Below are positions 24,021 through 36,932 of a stretch of 64,000 nt of DNA, in pieces (the first letter of the stretch is position 1; each line of letters starts with the position of its first letter). Under the pieces are notes generated by a model that was given only the letters and a program-made list of their open reading frames with translations, did not search any database and had not been told where the DNA came from. This stretch comes from Capsicum annuum (lineage: Eukaryota; Streptophyta; Magnoliopsida; Solanales; Solanaceae), in assembly GCF_002878395.1 (NCBI RefSeq), contig NC_061118.1, positions 83,838,447-83,902,446 on the forward strand, written 5' to 3'. The position numbers and the translations under genes were made by a program.

Positions 24021-24159
24021 AAACTTGATGTCGAGGTTCGGCCATAACTCCATGAAACTCATGTGAAAGCCGACCTCTTCCAGATTCGAATTTATAGTTG
24101 GACAAAAATTAGGAACGTCAACCTCCCTTTTCTCAGGATTACTTGCATCCATCCTACCC

Positions 24160-24174
24160 AAAGGGAGGGGGAAG
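24160..24174 (+). other. Polypurine tract, Ogre-like
   Basis: AAAGGGAGGGGGAAG, one base before the TG of the 3' LTR; the standard plus-strand primer. Confidence 0.9.
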
Positions 24175-24175
24175 T

Positions 24176-27100
24176 TGTTGACACCTAATTTTTGCCTTCC
24201 ACAACTACGTTTAATCTTGAGTTTCTTCAATTTTCAAATAAAATTGCAACAATTATTTTTTCCAAATAAATGCATTTTAAAATATGTATTAAGGCTAAAT
24301 TTGTTATTTAAGTGATAATTATATATTTTTGTATTTACATATACGAGATTGTATAAATGATGTCATTTAAATAAATATTTTTATCAAAATCAAATTTTAA
24401 TTAGGGATTACTTTTGAAACTAAATTTAAATGATTAAGATCTTGATTTAAATATGATCTACTCTGAAAATAATTTATTTAGATAAATACTTGTTTAATTC
24501 TATTAAATCAAGAAGTTCGGGATTAAACGGTTGATAATTCGCATGGGATCTTGTTTTAATTTAGCCAATTTATTGAATTGGGCCATAATTGAAATTAATT
24601 AGGCCACAATTGCAAGGCAATTGACTAACTAATTCTCAATTGGCCAAGATTGGATGAAATGGGTCAAATCTCATGTCAGGTTGGCTATTTTGTAAAGTAA
24701 TAATTCCAGTACTAATTTATTCTAACCTACCCAAGCCCAATACTAAGTCACCAGCCCTTGTTCTTTTTTTTTTCAACACATCTTACCCCGCCCCACTTCC
24801 TAAACACGCTTAGCCCAATTTCTCCCTTTAGCTTAATTAACCCAATATCTCACCCCAACAATTTCTGCCCAAGTTAATAACAATATACAAGAACGCTCCA
24901 GCCCACCTTCCAAACATCATAACCCAGCCCAATCCTCTTAATCTCTTCTCTTAACCTAGTAAACAACAACAAACACGCTTCTGGCTTCCAAATCGCGAAC
25001 AGTCGAACCCAGCTCCCCCAAAATCGACCTAGCACTCAACCAATATCAGAAAAGACATAACCCAATTCGCACAACCAGAAACCCATAAACAACCCATTTG
25101 TAGCCTTCTTCACATGCCTTACGCAATAGTACAACAAGGAAGAACCTCGAAACTTCTAGAAAAATAGCCTAGGTGTCATCTCCAACGGTTCAATTCCATA
25201 AATTTTGGGATAAATCGTATGGATTCGCACATATTTGGTAAATTTTCATTGGTTCTTGGGTATATTTTTGTCTTCCCAGCATTTGATTGGTCCACTGGTT
25301 TCGGATTTGTGGAAGAAAATTCAAATTTGTTACGATCCAGGGATCCTAGGGGTTTTGAATTTCGAATTCCCTCTGAAAAATCCCTAAGATACCTCCTAAT
25401 TTCTGTCTTCTATATAAGAACGGATTAGGTCACAACTTTAGGGGTGGATTTTTGAGGCTCTGGCTTGGGGGAGGTCTTTTTCTAGAACTAGGATTCAAAA
25501 ATCGTGGGTTGGAAATTCTGAGGAGGTCTTTCTCTTCTTTTAGAGGTTAGGCTCGAAAAGTAGGAAGATTGAAAAATTTATGAAAATCAAAGGTTGGAAA
25601 ATTGAGAGGCAGAAAGAGGGGCGTTCGAAATTTTCCAAGGAAGTTAGGTGGGAGAAAATTTCATTTGGGTCAAGATGAAAGGGTTTTGGGAAAGAGCTAT
25701 TTGGTTTTCCGAAAAATAGTAGTTTTTGTTCGGCAAAGATCTAAGAAAGGTAGTCATCTAGTCAAGGCTTTCGCATCGATACTGATTTTCTCAGTGGTGG
25801 TGAAGTTCAAAGGAGCTCGAAGTTTCGTTTTGCTGGTCCTAAATAGGTAACATTCTATTTTCACTTAGTTTCTATTGTATTCTGCTTCATCTCTTCATTC
25901 TGTAGTCGTAAGTGTTATTCCAAAAATATTGTATGCCATTCATCGCTGTAGAGGTCCTAGAGACCATAGGATTGTTGTTTCATTAAAAGACTATGATTGG
26001 TTGTACTGTTACATTAGGATAAATTTATGTGTTGATTGTATGATATATGGTTTTCGTCGTCTTTAGTTTGACTTCATGATTTGCCATCTATTCAAAACAT
26101 TGTTGATTGACTTAATGCTATCATTTTTGTGCTCATTTTTGTACTACTTGTGGCGCAATAACTGGATTTCGAATTAAAGTTTGGGCTTTGATTGTGTTCA
26201 ATAATTCTAGCCACGTGTTGTTCTTTGTGGAGTTGTTATTTAAAGGTATTTCAACTGTTGTTATTATCGGATGATGTCGTAATTGTTGAGCTGGCACATT
26301 GCTAGTAGAGTTACCTCTCGAAGAGTCTTTGGCTTCTCATATACCAAAAGGACAATGAGTAAGGTCCAAAATACACTAGGAAGCCCTAAGATTCCTTGAC
26401 GACTATTTTGTTTGAGTTTGCTGGAACGAGGAGGAGGGTTGAAACAATCTATCATTTTGCTCGTTGTTACTGTTTATCGTTATCATAACTGTTGAGCCGT
26501 AATATTGTTAGCAGGACTTCCTATTGAGTTCTTTGGATTCTCAAAGGACAAAGAACAACGAGGATAAGTCCGCTAAAGAACAGAAAATCCTGTGATTCCT
26601 CGGTGATCATCTCGGCTATCAAAAGCTTATCTTTTGGGTCTGTCGAAGAGAGAGTGAGGATGAGGATTGTAGACTTTGTCATATTGTTGTGCCTTTCTTT
26701 TGGTCTCAAAACCCGAAATTAGATTTCCACTCTTCCTTTAGGATCATCTTTAGTATGAATACACATTAGAAGGATATATATAATCGTGTTCTGGTTAAGG
26801 ATTCCCCGAGAATCTTTATCGATCTACAATGTTAAGAGTAAGGATTCAATGAGGGGATGAAGTCCTTTGAATTTCCTTAAAATAGTCTATCCGTGGTTAT
26901 GAATTTTTTTTACTATTATTTTCCAGTAGCTTTTGAAGCAAATTAATAGTTAGGTACTATTTTGCTTTTGTATGTCCCTCTTTCCATTTCTGTGGATCAT
27001 TTCAAAGTTCAAATCTTTGCATCACATATTGGAAATCATGTTATGACTACTGTTAAAATGATTCCAATAAGTAACGATCAGCGTGCATATTGATAAGAAT

Positions 27101-28283
27101 TTGGGCGCTTTAGAAAATTTGCTTCTGATTCAGTTTTTGCTAAAGTCTTGCTTGATCCTCTCAATTTCATTTTTTTAAAAAAATTGCAGTTTTGTTTCAT
27201 AAAAGAATAGTCATGACCAATCTGTGTTAATATGGGTTCTTCGATAAGACATTGTTTGCGACCAAGTCATTCTTTTTTTAAGACATAGTTCAGCCTGCAG
27301 ATTGACCAAAATAGCAAAATAAAATTAGTCCAATGCTTATTCATATGTGATATAATCGAGTTCCACATCAATTCCATGCATTTTTTTACCTTGTCGTACA
27401 GATCCTAGCCCACTCTATATGCGTATTTACTCATTTTTAAACTTTACGAATTACGTTGTTTAGAATGATTCTAATTCTTGTTTTTCTTCCTTTACATGTG
27501 AATCTATTTTGGAGTCCGCAATGGACTCCCTCCCATTGCATCATCAAGTGAGCCAATAAGGTACATATCCTCAATGTTTAAATCCAAAAGTGATCCCATG
27601 GCATAAATACGAGGAGTTAGAAGAAGAAAGGCGAGTTAAAGACCCACATTTGAAGCGGTTAAGAGACTCCAAAGTCTCATTTGTTTAAGTATTATTGTCT
27701 TTATTTTATTTTTCTTATTTATTTATTTATTTATTTATTCATCATTCATTTGGACCACGAAGCCAAAGTTGTATTTAATACAGGTGGAGCAAGATTCGCA
27801 CCAAAGGCTCGAAAACTAGATTAGGACAGGTGAAAGGGTTGAAAGCCCAATTAGACTAGGACAGGTTTTGTTGATTTGGGCCCAATAGCCTAAATCCTTT
27901 ACTTTCTCCTCCCTTCCCCTTTTATGTATTTATTTGTTTATTAGTTTTGTTCAGACTTAGTTAAAATCCCTACTAAGTCGCCTAAATCTATTTTACACAA
28001 GTCTTTTTTTGGAAAAAAAAATCAAATCACTATTTCAACAAATTAATCTTTTCGAAGTTAATCAAAAGACGATTTTCAAACAGTCCAGATAACCGCAAGT
28101 TAGCGGACGTTTTAGGTGCCTAACACCTTCCTAAAATGTTAATAGGAACCGCTTATCTAGAATCTCTAACTTAAAATGATTTTCCTATTTTGAATCGTTT
28201 GAAGTAAATTTTATAAAGGTTTCTTAATTCCTTTTCAAAATTAAGTGGCGACTCTCTTCAAAACTCAAAATTTCCTCAAAACA
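24176..28283 (+). repeat. 3' LTR of Ogre-like element
   Basis: Starts TGTTGACACC and ends CTCAAAACA, followed by the target duplication. Compared with the 5' LTR it lacks a segment of about 30 bp near 26790 and has several small indels, while most substitutions are transitions. It has its own TATA box. The (TTTA)n run at 27717-27740 is longer than in the 5' LTR. Confidence 0.95.
25411..25418 (+). promoter_or_regulatory. TATA box of Ogre-like 3' LTR
   Basis: TATATAAG in the same context as 9114-9121. If active it could drive read-out transcription into the chromovirus LTR and A0. Confidence 0.6.
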
Positions 28284-28288
28284 ACCAC
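28284..28288 (+). repeat. Target-site duplication, right copy
   Basis: ACCAC directly after the CA terminus, identical to 7873-7877. Confidence 0.95.
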
Positions 28289-30254
28289 CCATGCCAACAG
28301 TAATCCTGATAAAGCCTCTAATCAAAACCAATGAATATCTAGTCAGTACATGCCTCCGACCATTGCCAAAAACCAAGTCCAAAGGAATTGTCAAAATCTA
28401 AAGAAAACCATAATCTTGAAAAGGGGTCTTCCGAAGTATGGAAGCTCACCACTTCAATCTGACTCGCTAGCTGATCTTAAATCTAAGTCACTGATCAGGA
28501 AGAGTAGAAGTACGACTAGTTCATGCATTGCGTGGGGATACAGTGTTTGAAGATGGTTATCGGGGTGAATGATAGAATGTAAATCAGGGGTAAGGATAAT
28601 ATAATGATATGGATAACAGTTTAAAATTATTCAAAGCCATTACACATAGTTAAGTGCATAAATATATACATATATATATATATATCATATGTTGGGATAG
28701 GGAAATAGGCTTAACATGCATTTCAAAACTTTATCCTGGATTATGTATCTCAACTGTCATATAACTGTGCCCATAGGCTATATGGCCCCAACTCTTACCC
28801 CCTGGTCAGGCCCCAGTGCATACAGTGACACGAACTGGAGAATAATCTCATATATATGCATATGGGGTACTCGAAACCTCCAAAATATACCAAGGTGACT
28901 TAAGTACCCGATCATATAATGATTTACGGGGGACTCGAACCTCCCTAAACATGAAATAATAACAATAAAGGGGACTCAAACCTCCCTAGTCACTTTGACC
29001 CTCGTGTCGGCAAATGCGGTTTCCATTATTTATCACTCAAACCTCCACTTTTATGACTCAGTTACACCACCCTTATTAAAGCCCAATTAAAACAAGTATC
29101 ACACATTCCCATTCATTTAACATATTCTATATTAAGGCATATAGTGTTGGTATCGTCATAGCAACTACACTTGCAAGATAACACATTATGCCAAAATAGT
29201 TTCCATTATCTTGGGGAGAACAACTCCCTTTGTTCATTACAGCATACCATTGTATTTCAAATTCTTCTTTATGTTGTGTAATAGTTCAAGGCTAGTTCAA
29301 TTTTACAAATTCCCACAGTTCTCATAACTAAAACTAATTTCACATTATGGGTTTGGGGTTATAACCACTTTAAAGTCACATATTTAGGAAAATTACAATT
29401 TCCAAGCTCATTCACCATACCCATGAACCCAAAAGCTCAAAATCATATTAAAAGAATGAAAATCATATATATAAACCATGAGAAACCTTGTTCAATTTAT
29501 AACATTCAAAACCACCAACCTTTGTTTTCCAAACCAAAACATTAATCTTATGAACAATACATTAAATCATATGCTTTGGCAAAACTAACAATGAGGAAAG
29601 AGTAACATGCCTGAAATAGTGAGATGTGCGGAGAGAAACCACCCTTGAGAGCCCTAATTAATCAACCTTTTGGAAAGCCTAAGTTTTTTTTACCTTAAGG
29701 ATTTGGGAGCATTTGAGGAGGCACATAGATGTTTCTGAGAGATAATGACACCCCAGATGAGGTTATAAGTCATGGGTTTCTATTTGGTCCAGAGGGCAAA
29801 TATCCAAAATTCCCTCAACTTAATAGCTGAAAAGTATCACCTTTGCTTACCAGTCAACCTCTTGACTCGCAACCACACCACATAGCTCATCACCACGACT
29901 CATAACTAAGGAAGTACCACCAAGTCATCCTATATTGTTATCTTTACAACTCCATGGCACCAATCCTAATGGGACCCTGTGACTCATAGGGTCCAGTCGT
30001 AGTCAACATATAATATAAATTGGGACATATAATGGACAACCTATAATTATACCTAATGACTTGTAAGATCTTATTACGACTTTTAATGAACCACTCATAC
30101 TCAGAGTAGGACCAAGACTCAAACTTACTGGTTTGGGTATGACTCATCCCAATAAGTCGTTAAGATACCCTACAACTCCGGGAGTCCAGTCATAGCCAAG
30201 GCAGTGAACCCAAAGATCAAGAAGTTTTCAAAGGCCAAAATCTGGGGTGTTTCA
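28289..30254 (-). repeat. Right (5') LTR of chromovirus, part 2
   Basis: Continues the LTR that starts at 7647. From about 28520 it aligns with the left LTR (826-2590). It ends GGGGTGTTTCA at 30254, the CA terminus. Without the Ogre insertion the LTR is about 2.2 kb. The next bases, ATTCA, would be one copy of the target duplication, but the partner was lost with the truncated left LTR. Confidence 0.85.
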
Positions 30255-31426
30255 ATTCAGCTCTGACTCATACATGAAAGCCACCACCAGACATGAATTT
30301 ATGGTACCCAATGTATTGTCAAGGTTTTATGAAAATAGTAGCAGTAGTAACAAATCTTTATCACTTTAGGTTGAAACTAATATGAGATGAATACTAGGAC
30401 TGTGTTCCCCCTAACTTCCTAACTTTGTAGACTTATCATGCTTGTCAAACTGTCTCATTGCCTTGCATGTAGAATCTAACAAGTTATGTATCACTAATTA
30501 ATTTTTGAACACTGTTGGTGAATTTCACTCATCTCTTTTTGGTATTAGAGTGTTGAATTACTAACCCTTGTCCTAGATCGCAGAGTAACTAGCTCCTTTT
30601 GGTTCTCAAGTTAATTAGATGAAGGGGAATAGCTTTAAATTACTAATGTGATCTTCTTTAGAAAATCACAATACATGCAAGAAAATCAACCAAGAAAGAT
30701 GTTGCACTTCCTCTGCTTCATTATTCCATCAGGGTTTCCACAACCCTAGTTATGAGGTTTAGCCACTAAAGTTTGCAAGATAACCCATAGAATTCATGAA
30801 ATAAAGCATATGAACAATCTTATAATAAATTGAGAATAAAAATCAGAATCTCAAATTAATCTCAAACCGTCAGAACCAAGAACAAGGATTCTAAGATCAA
30901 AAGTGTATCTCAGAATCAGTATAATGTTGTAATCTTAAAGACTGCATAAACTAATAACCAAATTAGGTATCTATAGAATACATCAGAAAACAAAATAGGA
31001 AGACTAAGTCGGCACATACCTATGGACCCACTTATGGGTCGTAGGTACTACCTGTAGACCCTAGGTAGGTTCGTAGTTCTCAAAAGAAACTCCAACTTTA
31101 AGATCATCCACCTACGGGGATACCTACAAGGGTCATATATGCCACTTTTACCCTAGGTGACCTTTGAAACTCTCAGCCAAAAATTTCAAACTTTCAAAAC
31201 TTGACTCTTTCACCTATGATGCCACTTATGAGGGGCGTAAGTCCCACTTATGGCCCATAAGTAGGGTCCTCTGCAACACTTTAACTCTTTTTCTTCTCTT
31301 GTTCTCCAAACCCTATTTTTATGCAAAACAAACACAAAAACACATCACATCTAAAAAAATTGACTTGAGTACTTGTATGGTTTCTGATTTTAAACATTAA
31401 AAGTGCCATGAAACCATGACACATTA
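30255..31426 (-). repeat. Partial 3' LTR of Athila-like element A0
   Basis: Ends on the plus strand with GACACATTA next to CCTCAACTTAG, which mirrors the junction of LTR start and AAGTTGAG seen in A1 (42186-42200) and A2 (55040-55053). It has a cluster of CCTACGGGT/GGGTCGTAGG-type words at 31005-31265, near the place of the motif clusters in the A1 and A2 LTRs. The U5 side is cut by the chromovirus at 30255. Confidence 0.6.
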
Positions 31427-32889
31427 AAACCTCAACTTAGAACGTTTTTATGTCCTTAGGGAACAAATATAACAATCACCCACAATACTTAACCAAGAGA
31501 AACCTAAGGCACCTACGACAGTCAATTCAATTTTAGCTCAAAAACTCTTATCTCTTCCTATTTGTAGCTTTTCAAAATTATTCTGTGGATCTAGCAAGAA
31601 ATAAGTCAAGAAAATATGCAATTTATACTACCCGACAGCTAAGCAATTAACAACACAACCCATGAACCCTTATAAAAAGAAGTCCTAACTCTCACAGTAT
31701 CATATTATGTCAATGCAAGGGACTATGTTAAGACACTCACACTTACAGAAGAAGTTCCAATCGATGTTCACAAAATACCATAGGCTTACCCTTATTTTCT
31801 ATACTTTAGTTTTTTAGACAATTAGACTAAGATCACTAAAGGAATTTACTTAGCTTTCAATGTAAGCTTTGGGATAGGTATGGTATATTTAGGATATAGT
31901 GATTCACCTTCCTTGACACTACACTTACATTTTGGCTCCATTTCTCAACCATTCTTCTTTTATTCCTCCCTTTTCTTTCTTTATTTATTTTTTGGATTGG
32001 GTGTTGTTTTCTTTTTTATTTTTATTTATTCTGTTTTTTTTCTTTTCTTTTCAAGTTTTTTTCTAATTTTTTTCTTTCTTCCTTTTTTCTATCACATCTA
32101 ACCTTACTCTCTTTTTGTTTTACATTACACCCTTCTGCATACCCAATTTAAATTAAACAGCTCTATGATAGCCACTCTCAACTTAGGTAATTTGCCTAAG
32201 TTAAGTTGCACAGTGTCTAAGGTGGGACCATGGCCAAAACATGTTCATTGTAGTTAATTAGGAATGTGAAAAGGTGAAAACAAAAAAATGTTAATGTAGG
32301 CTCAAATCAGGGATCAAGGAATACTTATTCACATTTGTATGGTTATTTAGGTTAAGAATGGTCTAAGTCTAAAATGAACTATGGCCATGTCCTAACCATC
32401 CTACAACCTAGATAAGACTTATCGAGCAAGTTCTAAATTAAATATGCAAAGGTGACTAGGTAAGTATCTCACACACACATGGTGTAGGGTTATATTTCCA
32501 ACTACTACCTATCCTATTTTTGTAAATTCTATGCTATGATTATTTAGTCCCTAATCCTAATACCATAACAAGATTTACAATAGTCACATAGATATTTACA
32601 TCACACAGTTCACAAAATATTTTGAAGGGGTATCATTTTTTTGAAACGCTTAAAAACCAAAAAAAAAAACATATCAACTGCCTTTAGGTTCCTTATTTTT
32701 CTCCTTATTAAACACAAAGAAAAAATAACATATAAAATAGAACAAACACAACCTAAACATGCCGATTTTACTAAGATAATGCAATCGGTGGAAAAGAAAC
32801 ACAGAAAAAACCCTTAATTATGGTACACCCCCACCCCCAACTAAAGACTATGCACTATCCCTAGTGTATAACTATAATGTAGAAATAAA
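31427..32889 (-). other. 3' untranslated region of Athila-like A0
   Basis: Minus-strand counterpart of 40804-42198 (A1) and 53547-55051 (A2). Shared landmarks are the CTTAGG...CCTAAG stem-loop near 32185, a pyrimidine-rich block at 31940-32100 (purine-rich on the minus strand, as in A1 and A2), and the AGGGATCAAGGAATA phrase near 32308. A long Phe-rich frame at 31880-32101 is an artefact of the T-rich block. Confidence 0.6.
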
Positions 32890-33000
32890 GGATGAAGACA
32901 TACCTAGGATGCACTAGGCATCCAAATTTGACTTTCCCCGTCTGGGGCATGATGTGGCTAAACTAGAGAAGGTAGTGGTCGTATCAACTAGAGGAGGCAC
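32890..33000 (-). pseudogene. ORF3 C-terminal end of A0
   Basis: The minus strand gives the last ~35 codons, ending at a GCCTAGTGCATCC stop context equal to the GCCTAGTGTGTCC stop of A2 ORF3 at 53544. The frame is separated from the rest of ORF3 (43704-45891) by the A1 insertion. Confidence 0.6.
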
Positions 33001-34494
33001 TGATAATGCTCAAATTACACTCTTGAATGGGTGTAAGCGATCATTGCAATATAAAACCCAACTAGGTTGGGGTCGAATCCCTCAGGGAATAAGGTGTGAA
33101 CCCAAGTCATTTTGTGATTTAGTTCACTGATAGTTTAATGTTTCCTGAAATGGGAGGGGGGTTTAAGTGTCACGAATAATTGTTTGTCACTTTTATTTCG
33201 ATTTTTGTAATCAAGAGTTTATGAAATAATCATAATTATGTTTACTAGGACTTACGGTACATGACAGATGCTAAAGGTGATTCAAGATTCTCATGATGGG
33301 TAGGATAATAAGCTATCTTTATTGATATTATGCTCAAATGTCTCTCGACATACTTAAGCGTTTAATTTCCTAATCCTCTAGGACTTAGGGAATTTCGATT
33401 CACTGCCCAGATTTTACCTCAGGTTAACCAACTTTGTTACAACGCTGATTATTAAACAAAGTATTTCTGAGTCCCTATTGATAATTCACTTCCTACTATA
33501 TTTGATTTATTTCTCAAGTAAATCAAAGCAGGTGTGTCTACTGTTTGCAACCAACAGATGTTAATTAAAGCGTTAGAATTATCAAGAAATCCTACCACCT
33601 ATTGAATCTTAAATACCTAGCACCTTATCAAGACCTAACCCTAGATCCCATAATTCAGGTTAATGGAGATTAGCCTCTCATGACGCAAAGAACGAAACAC
33701 ATAATTGAATTCATGATTTGAAAGATAAACTTATAGTGATGAATAAAAACTAGTGAATCATAGATTAGATCACAAAGGACAAATCCCCCAATACTGATAA
33801 TAATCTCTCCAAATAGTTATGTTGTTAAGTCTAGAAGTAGAGAGAGAAAATATCAAAGTCTGTTCCCAAACTCAAAGTATCGAATAATAATGAATAATTG
33901 ATCTTTAGAAAACCCTAAAACAAAGCTTTAAATAGTTTAACCTAATTATGGAAACAAAATCAAGGTTACAACTTTTCCTTAAATAGAAGACGATATCCGT
34001 GATAACTTATCAGGAGTCTGATCACTTATCACAGATGTCGTCAGCTCCTCTTTACTTTTAGCTCTTGCTGTCTAAGGATAACGACGGCTTATCAAGATTT
34101 TGATGGCTTATCACCAATGTCATCAAGTTTTCTTCTCAACCTCCATGTTCTCCTAATTCTGATGGTATCCTTGATGCCTTATCACCATCCTGACGCCTTA
34201 TCATAAAATGTCTTCACAACCTCTCTTCTACTCCTATTCTCTGGTTAAAGCTGACGATGGCATTGATAGCTTATCACCAGGCTGACGACTTATCATAAAT
34301 ATCGTCAGCCATACTTGTCCTTTATTTACTTCAGAATTCAACCTTTTTGCTTTCATTATTGTTGCTTCCCCTGCATCTCATCTGTTACTATAAAAATCAA
34401 AGTAAACTAATAAAAAAGCAACTAAAGTTGCTCAAGACCTTGTAATTATTTAGAGTTAAAAACTTAAAATGTGTTAGCATAGGCTCACACATCA
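33001..34494 (-). repeat. Complete inverted LTR at left end of A1
   Basis: The reverse complement of 42199-43703: it starts TGATAATGCTC and ends CTCACACATCA. It has neither PBS to its left nor polypurine tract to its right, so it is not the end of a separate minus-strand element. It is followed at once by a partial direct LTR. Short repeats GTCGTCAG/GATAAGC lie at 33980-34320. Confidence 0.9.
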
Positions 34495-35045
34495 ACGTTG
34501 CAAACAGTAGACACACCTGCTTTGATTTGCTTGAGAAAGAAATCAAATATAATAGAAAGCGAATTATCAATAGGGACTCGGAAATACTTCATTTAATAAT
34601 CAGCGTTGTAACAAGGTTGGTTAACCTGAGGTAAAATCTGGGCAGTGAATGAAAATTCCCTAATTTCGAGATGATTAGGAAATTAAACGCTTAAGTTAGT
34701 CGAGAGATATTTGAGCATAACATCGATAAAGATAGCTTGTTATCCTACCCACCATGAGAATCTTGAATCACCTTTAGCATCTATCATGTACTGCAAGCCC
34801 TAGTGAACATAATTCTAGTTATTTCATAAACTCTTGATTACAAATATCTAAATTAAAGTGACAAACAAGTATTTGTGACACTTAACCCCCCCCCATTTCA
34901 GGAAACATTAAACAATCAGTGAATTAAATCGGAAATGACTTGGGTTCACACCTTATTTCATATGGGATTCGACCCTAACCTAGTTGAGTTTTATATTTAC
35001 AATGATCATTTACACCCATTCAAGAGTGTAATTTGTTCATTATCA
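34495..35045 (+). repeat. Partial 5' LTR of A1
   Basis: Matches the last ~550 bp of the 3' LTR, starting within GTTGCAAACAGTAGACACAC and ending TTCATTATCA five bases before the PBS. The U3 part, including promoter and short-repeat cluster, is missing and the inverted LTR takes its place. Confidence 0.9.
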
Positions 35046-35050
35046 AAAAA

Positions 35051-35068
35051 TGGCACCATTGCCGGGGA
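35051..35068 (+). other. Primer-binding site of A1, tRNA-Asp type
   Basis: TGGCACCATTGCCGGGGA, complementary to the tRNA-Asp 3' end with two differences. Confidence 0.85.
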
Positions 35069-35175
35069 ATACGGTTGTAAATTGAAAGTTTGTGTGCACT
35101 AATTGACTGTTGGTTAAGTTTCCTAGATTTACATTTATTTGTTGTTTTTGTTTAATTGCAGGATCCTTGTTGTTT

Positions 35176-36932
35176 ATGCCAAAAACAAGATGTTCCGAAG
35201 AACCGTTATTATTAGTTAATTCAGAACCACAGCTGATCGAAAGAATGGCAGAACAACAAGAGGCAGCCTTGGCCAGGGCTCAGGAAAACGTACAGAACAA
35301 GGGTCAACAAGTATGCCATTTGAACCTTGGTGATGAAGACTTGGGTGATGAGGAATTGCTGAATCCTTAAAACCCAAGGCGAGCAGAGCAAATTGCTGCA
35401 CCAATGCAGTAAAATTTCAATAGAAATTGTCCATTCAGAGGCAGGTATGGTTAACAGCCTGTTCAATATGAGGTTGATGATGATGATGAAGGAATGGATG
35501 GAGAAGGTGCAATGGGTACGATCATTCCTCCACCGTTGGCACCTGGTGCAAAATTCAACATAATAAGTACCATGATTCAGCTCCTGAATCTAAAGAGATT
35601 GTTCGGTGGCCTGCCTGGTGATGGTCCAAACATGCACTTGGTGAAGTTTATCACCATCTGCAAATCTTTTGATACTCTGGGAGTGAGCCAGAATGCGATC
35701 CAGTTGAGATTGTTTCTATTATCTCTATTTGGAGAGGTAATAATGTGGTTAAATGATCTTATGCCTGATTACATCACTCACTGGAGGGAGTTGAAAGTGA
35801 TCCTAGAATGTTTTTTTCCACCCTCTAGAAGGGTACAGTTGAGAGATGAAATGAGCAACTTTAGACAACTCCCTACCGAAGCTTTGCATGAGCCATGAGA
35901 GAGGTTCAAGAAGAAGCTGACGTAGTGTCTGAACCACAATATGATGGACCTACACTTGATGGAGACTTTGTATAGGGCTCTCAACTCTGTAATAAAGACG
36001 ATTGTAAATAATGTTGCTGGTTGTTTGTTTAATGATCTATATTTTCAAGATGCCTTAGATATGCTAAATAGGATGACCACATAGAGTCGGGCTTGGCAAA
36101 CTAGAGATTCTATGGTAGCTAGACCAACTATTTCTATTGGTATGACTGCGGAGCAGCACAGAAGAGATGAGGAGAGAGACTAAGACATGGCCCACCTTAA
36201 GACAAAGATGGACTTTCTGGCCAAGCACTTGCTGTCAGGCAAGACTAAAAAGGTCAAAGTTGTGGAATCTCAGTGCACTGTGGCTACTAATGTAGATGAG
36301 GAGGCAAACTATGTGAGTAATCAGGGGGGTTTCTGAGGTAGTAGCCATGGAATCAAGGTCGGAAATTTTATGACAAGCCTGATTATAAAGATAGAGAGCA
36401 AGGAAATTGGAGATCCAATAATGATAGGAGTGGTTTATATGTTCCTCCTGGAAATCGGGAAGTTGCTGTAACTAGCGCTGGCAAGATGTCCATGGAGGAC
36501 ATGATAGAAAAATTGTTGAAGGGAGTTGAGGCTATCAACTTGGGGCTAACTACTATGAAGAGTGAATTCTCTACCCTTAATTAGTTGGTTAGTTCACAAT
36601 CTACTTCTATCAAGAAGTTGGAGCAGAAGATGAGTCAACTTTCTAAAACACTGAACCAGAGAAAAAATGGTACTTTACCTAGTGATACGGTTCAGAATCC
36701 GTGGAATGATGGCTCATGTATGGAGATTACTACTAGGAGTGGCAAGATGTTACTTAGCCCATCTGTGAGAAAATCTATAGATGGTAAAGTAGTTTTTGAG
36801 GAATCCAAAGAAAGCAGTCCAGTAGAGTCTGAGAAGATGGATAGTTCTATTGATGCTTTGGATAAGGAAAAATAGAAGGAAGAGAAAGTGGTGTTGAAAA
36901 CTATTCCAAGACCACCACCTTTCTTTCCTCAA
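35176..36932 (+). pseudogene. gag: gag, pol-less Athila-like A1
   Basis: The first ATG that opens the frame is at 35176 (MPKTRCSEE). The capsid part reads LPGDGPNMHLVKFITICKSF and GVSQNAIQLRLFLLSLFGEV, a classic Athila Gag domain. Later come GMTAEQHRRDEERD and MKSEFSTLN, then the tail KNGTLPSDTVQNPWNDGSCM and MEITTRSGK. Stops break it at 35368, 35410, 35896 and beyond; several are TAG or TAA where Gln is expected. It would form the particle for the element RNA. Confidence 0.85.

Larger units (their letters stand above)
20420..24159 (+). other. Ogre-like 3' untranslated region
   Basis: 3.75 kb without coding potential between integrase and the polypurine tract. It contains three hairpin-type motif copies (20518-20790), unique sequence, two adjacent tandem arrays (21855-22360 and 22425-22965), more unique sequence, and two further motif copies (23765-23830 and 23958-24020). 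Hypervariable 3' UTRs with tandem repeats are documented for Tat/Ogre elements and are a reported source of satellites. Confidence 0.85.
7878..28283 (+). mobile_element. Complete Tat/Ogre-type Ty3/gypsy retrotransposon
   Basis: A 20,406-bp element with two LTRs of about 4.1-4.2 kb, TG...CA termini, a perfect 5-bp duplication, a tRNA-Arg-type PBS and a polypurine tract. Domain order is gag, protease, RT, RNase H, a second archaeal-type RNase H, then integrase, followed by a very long 3' UTR with tandem repeats. Dual RNase H and a repeat-rich 3' UTR are known marks of the Tat lineage, and the size and PBS fit its Ogre branch. LTRs differ by a few percent in the parts I compared. Coding parts have many stops, so it is an inactive copy that would need help in trans. 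Confidence 0.95.

Noticed and set aside
31880..32101. 73-codon Phe-rich frame
   Set aside because: T-rich block of the A0 3' UTR; its complement is the purine-rich tract shared with A1 and A2.
33001..34494. Separate solo LTR inserted in reverse orientation
   Set aside because: A solo LTR should have a 5-bp duplication; flanks GGCAC and ACGTT do not match, and the neighbouring direct LTR is broken exactly at the junction. Treated as part of an aberrant A1 insertion.
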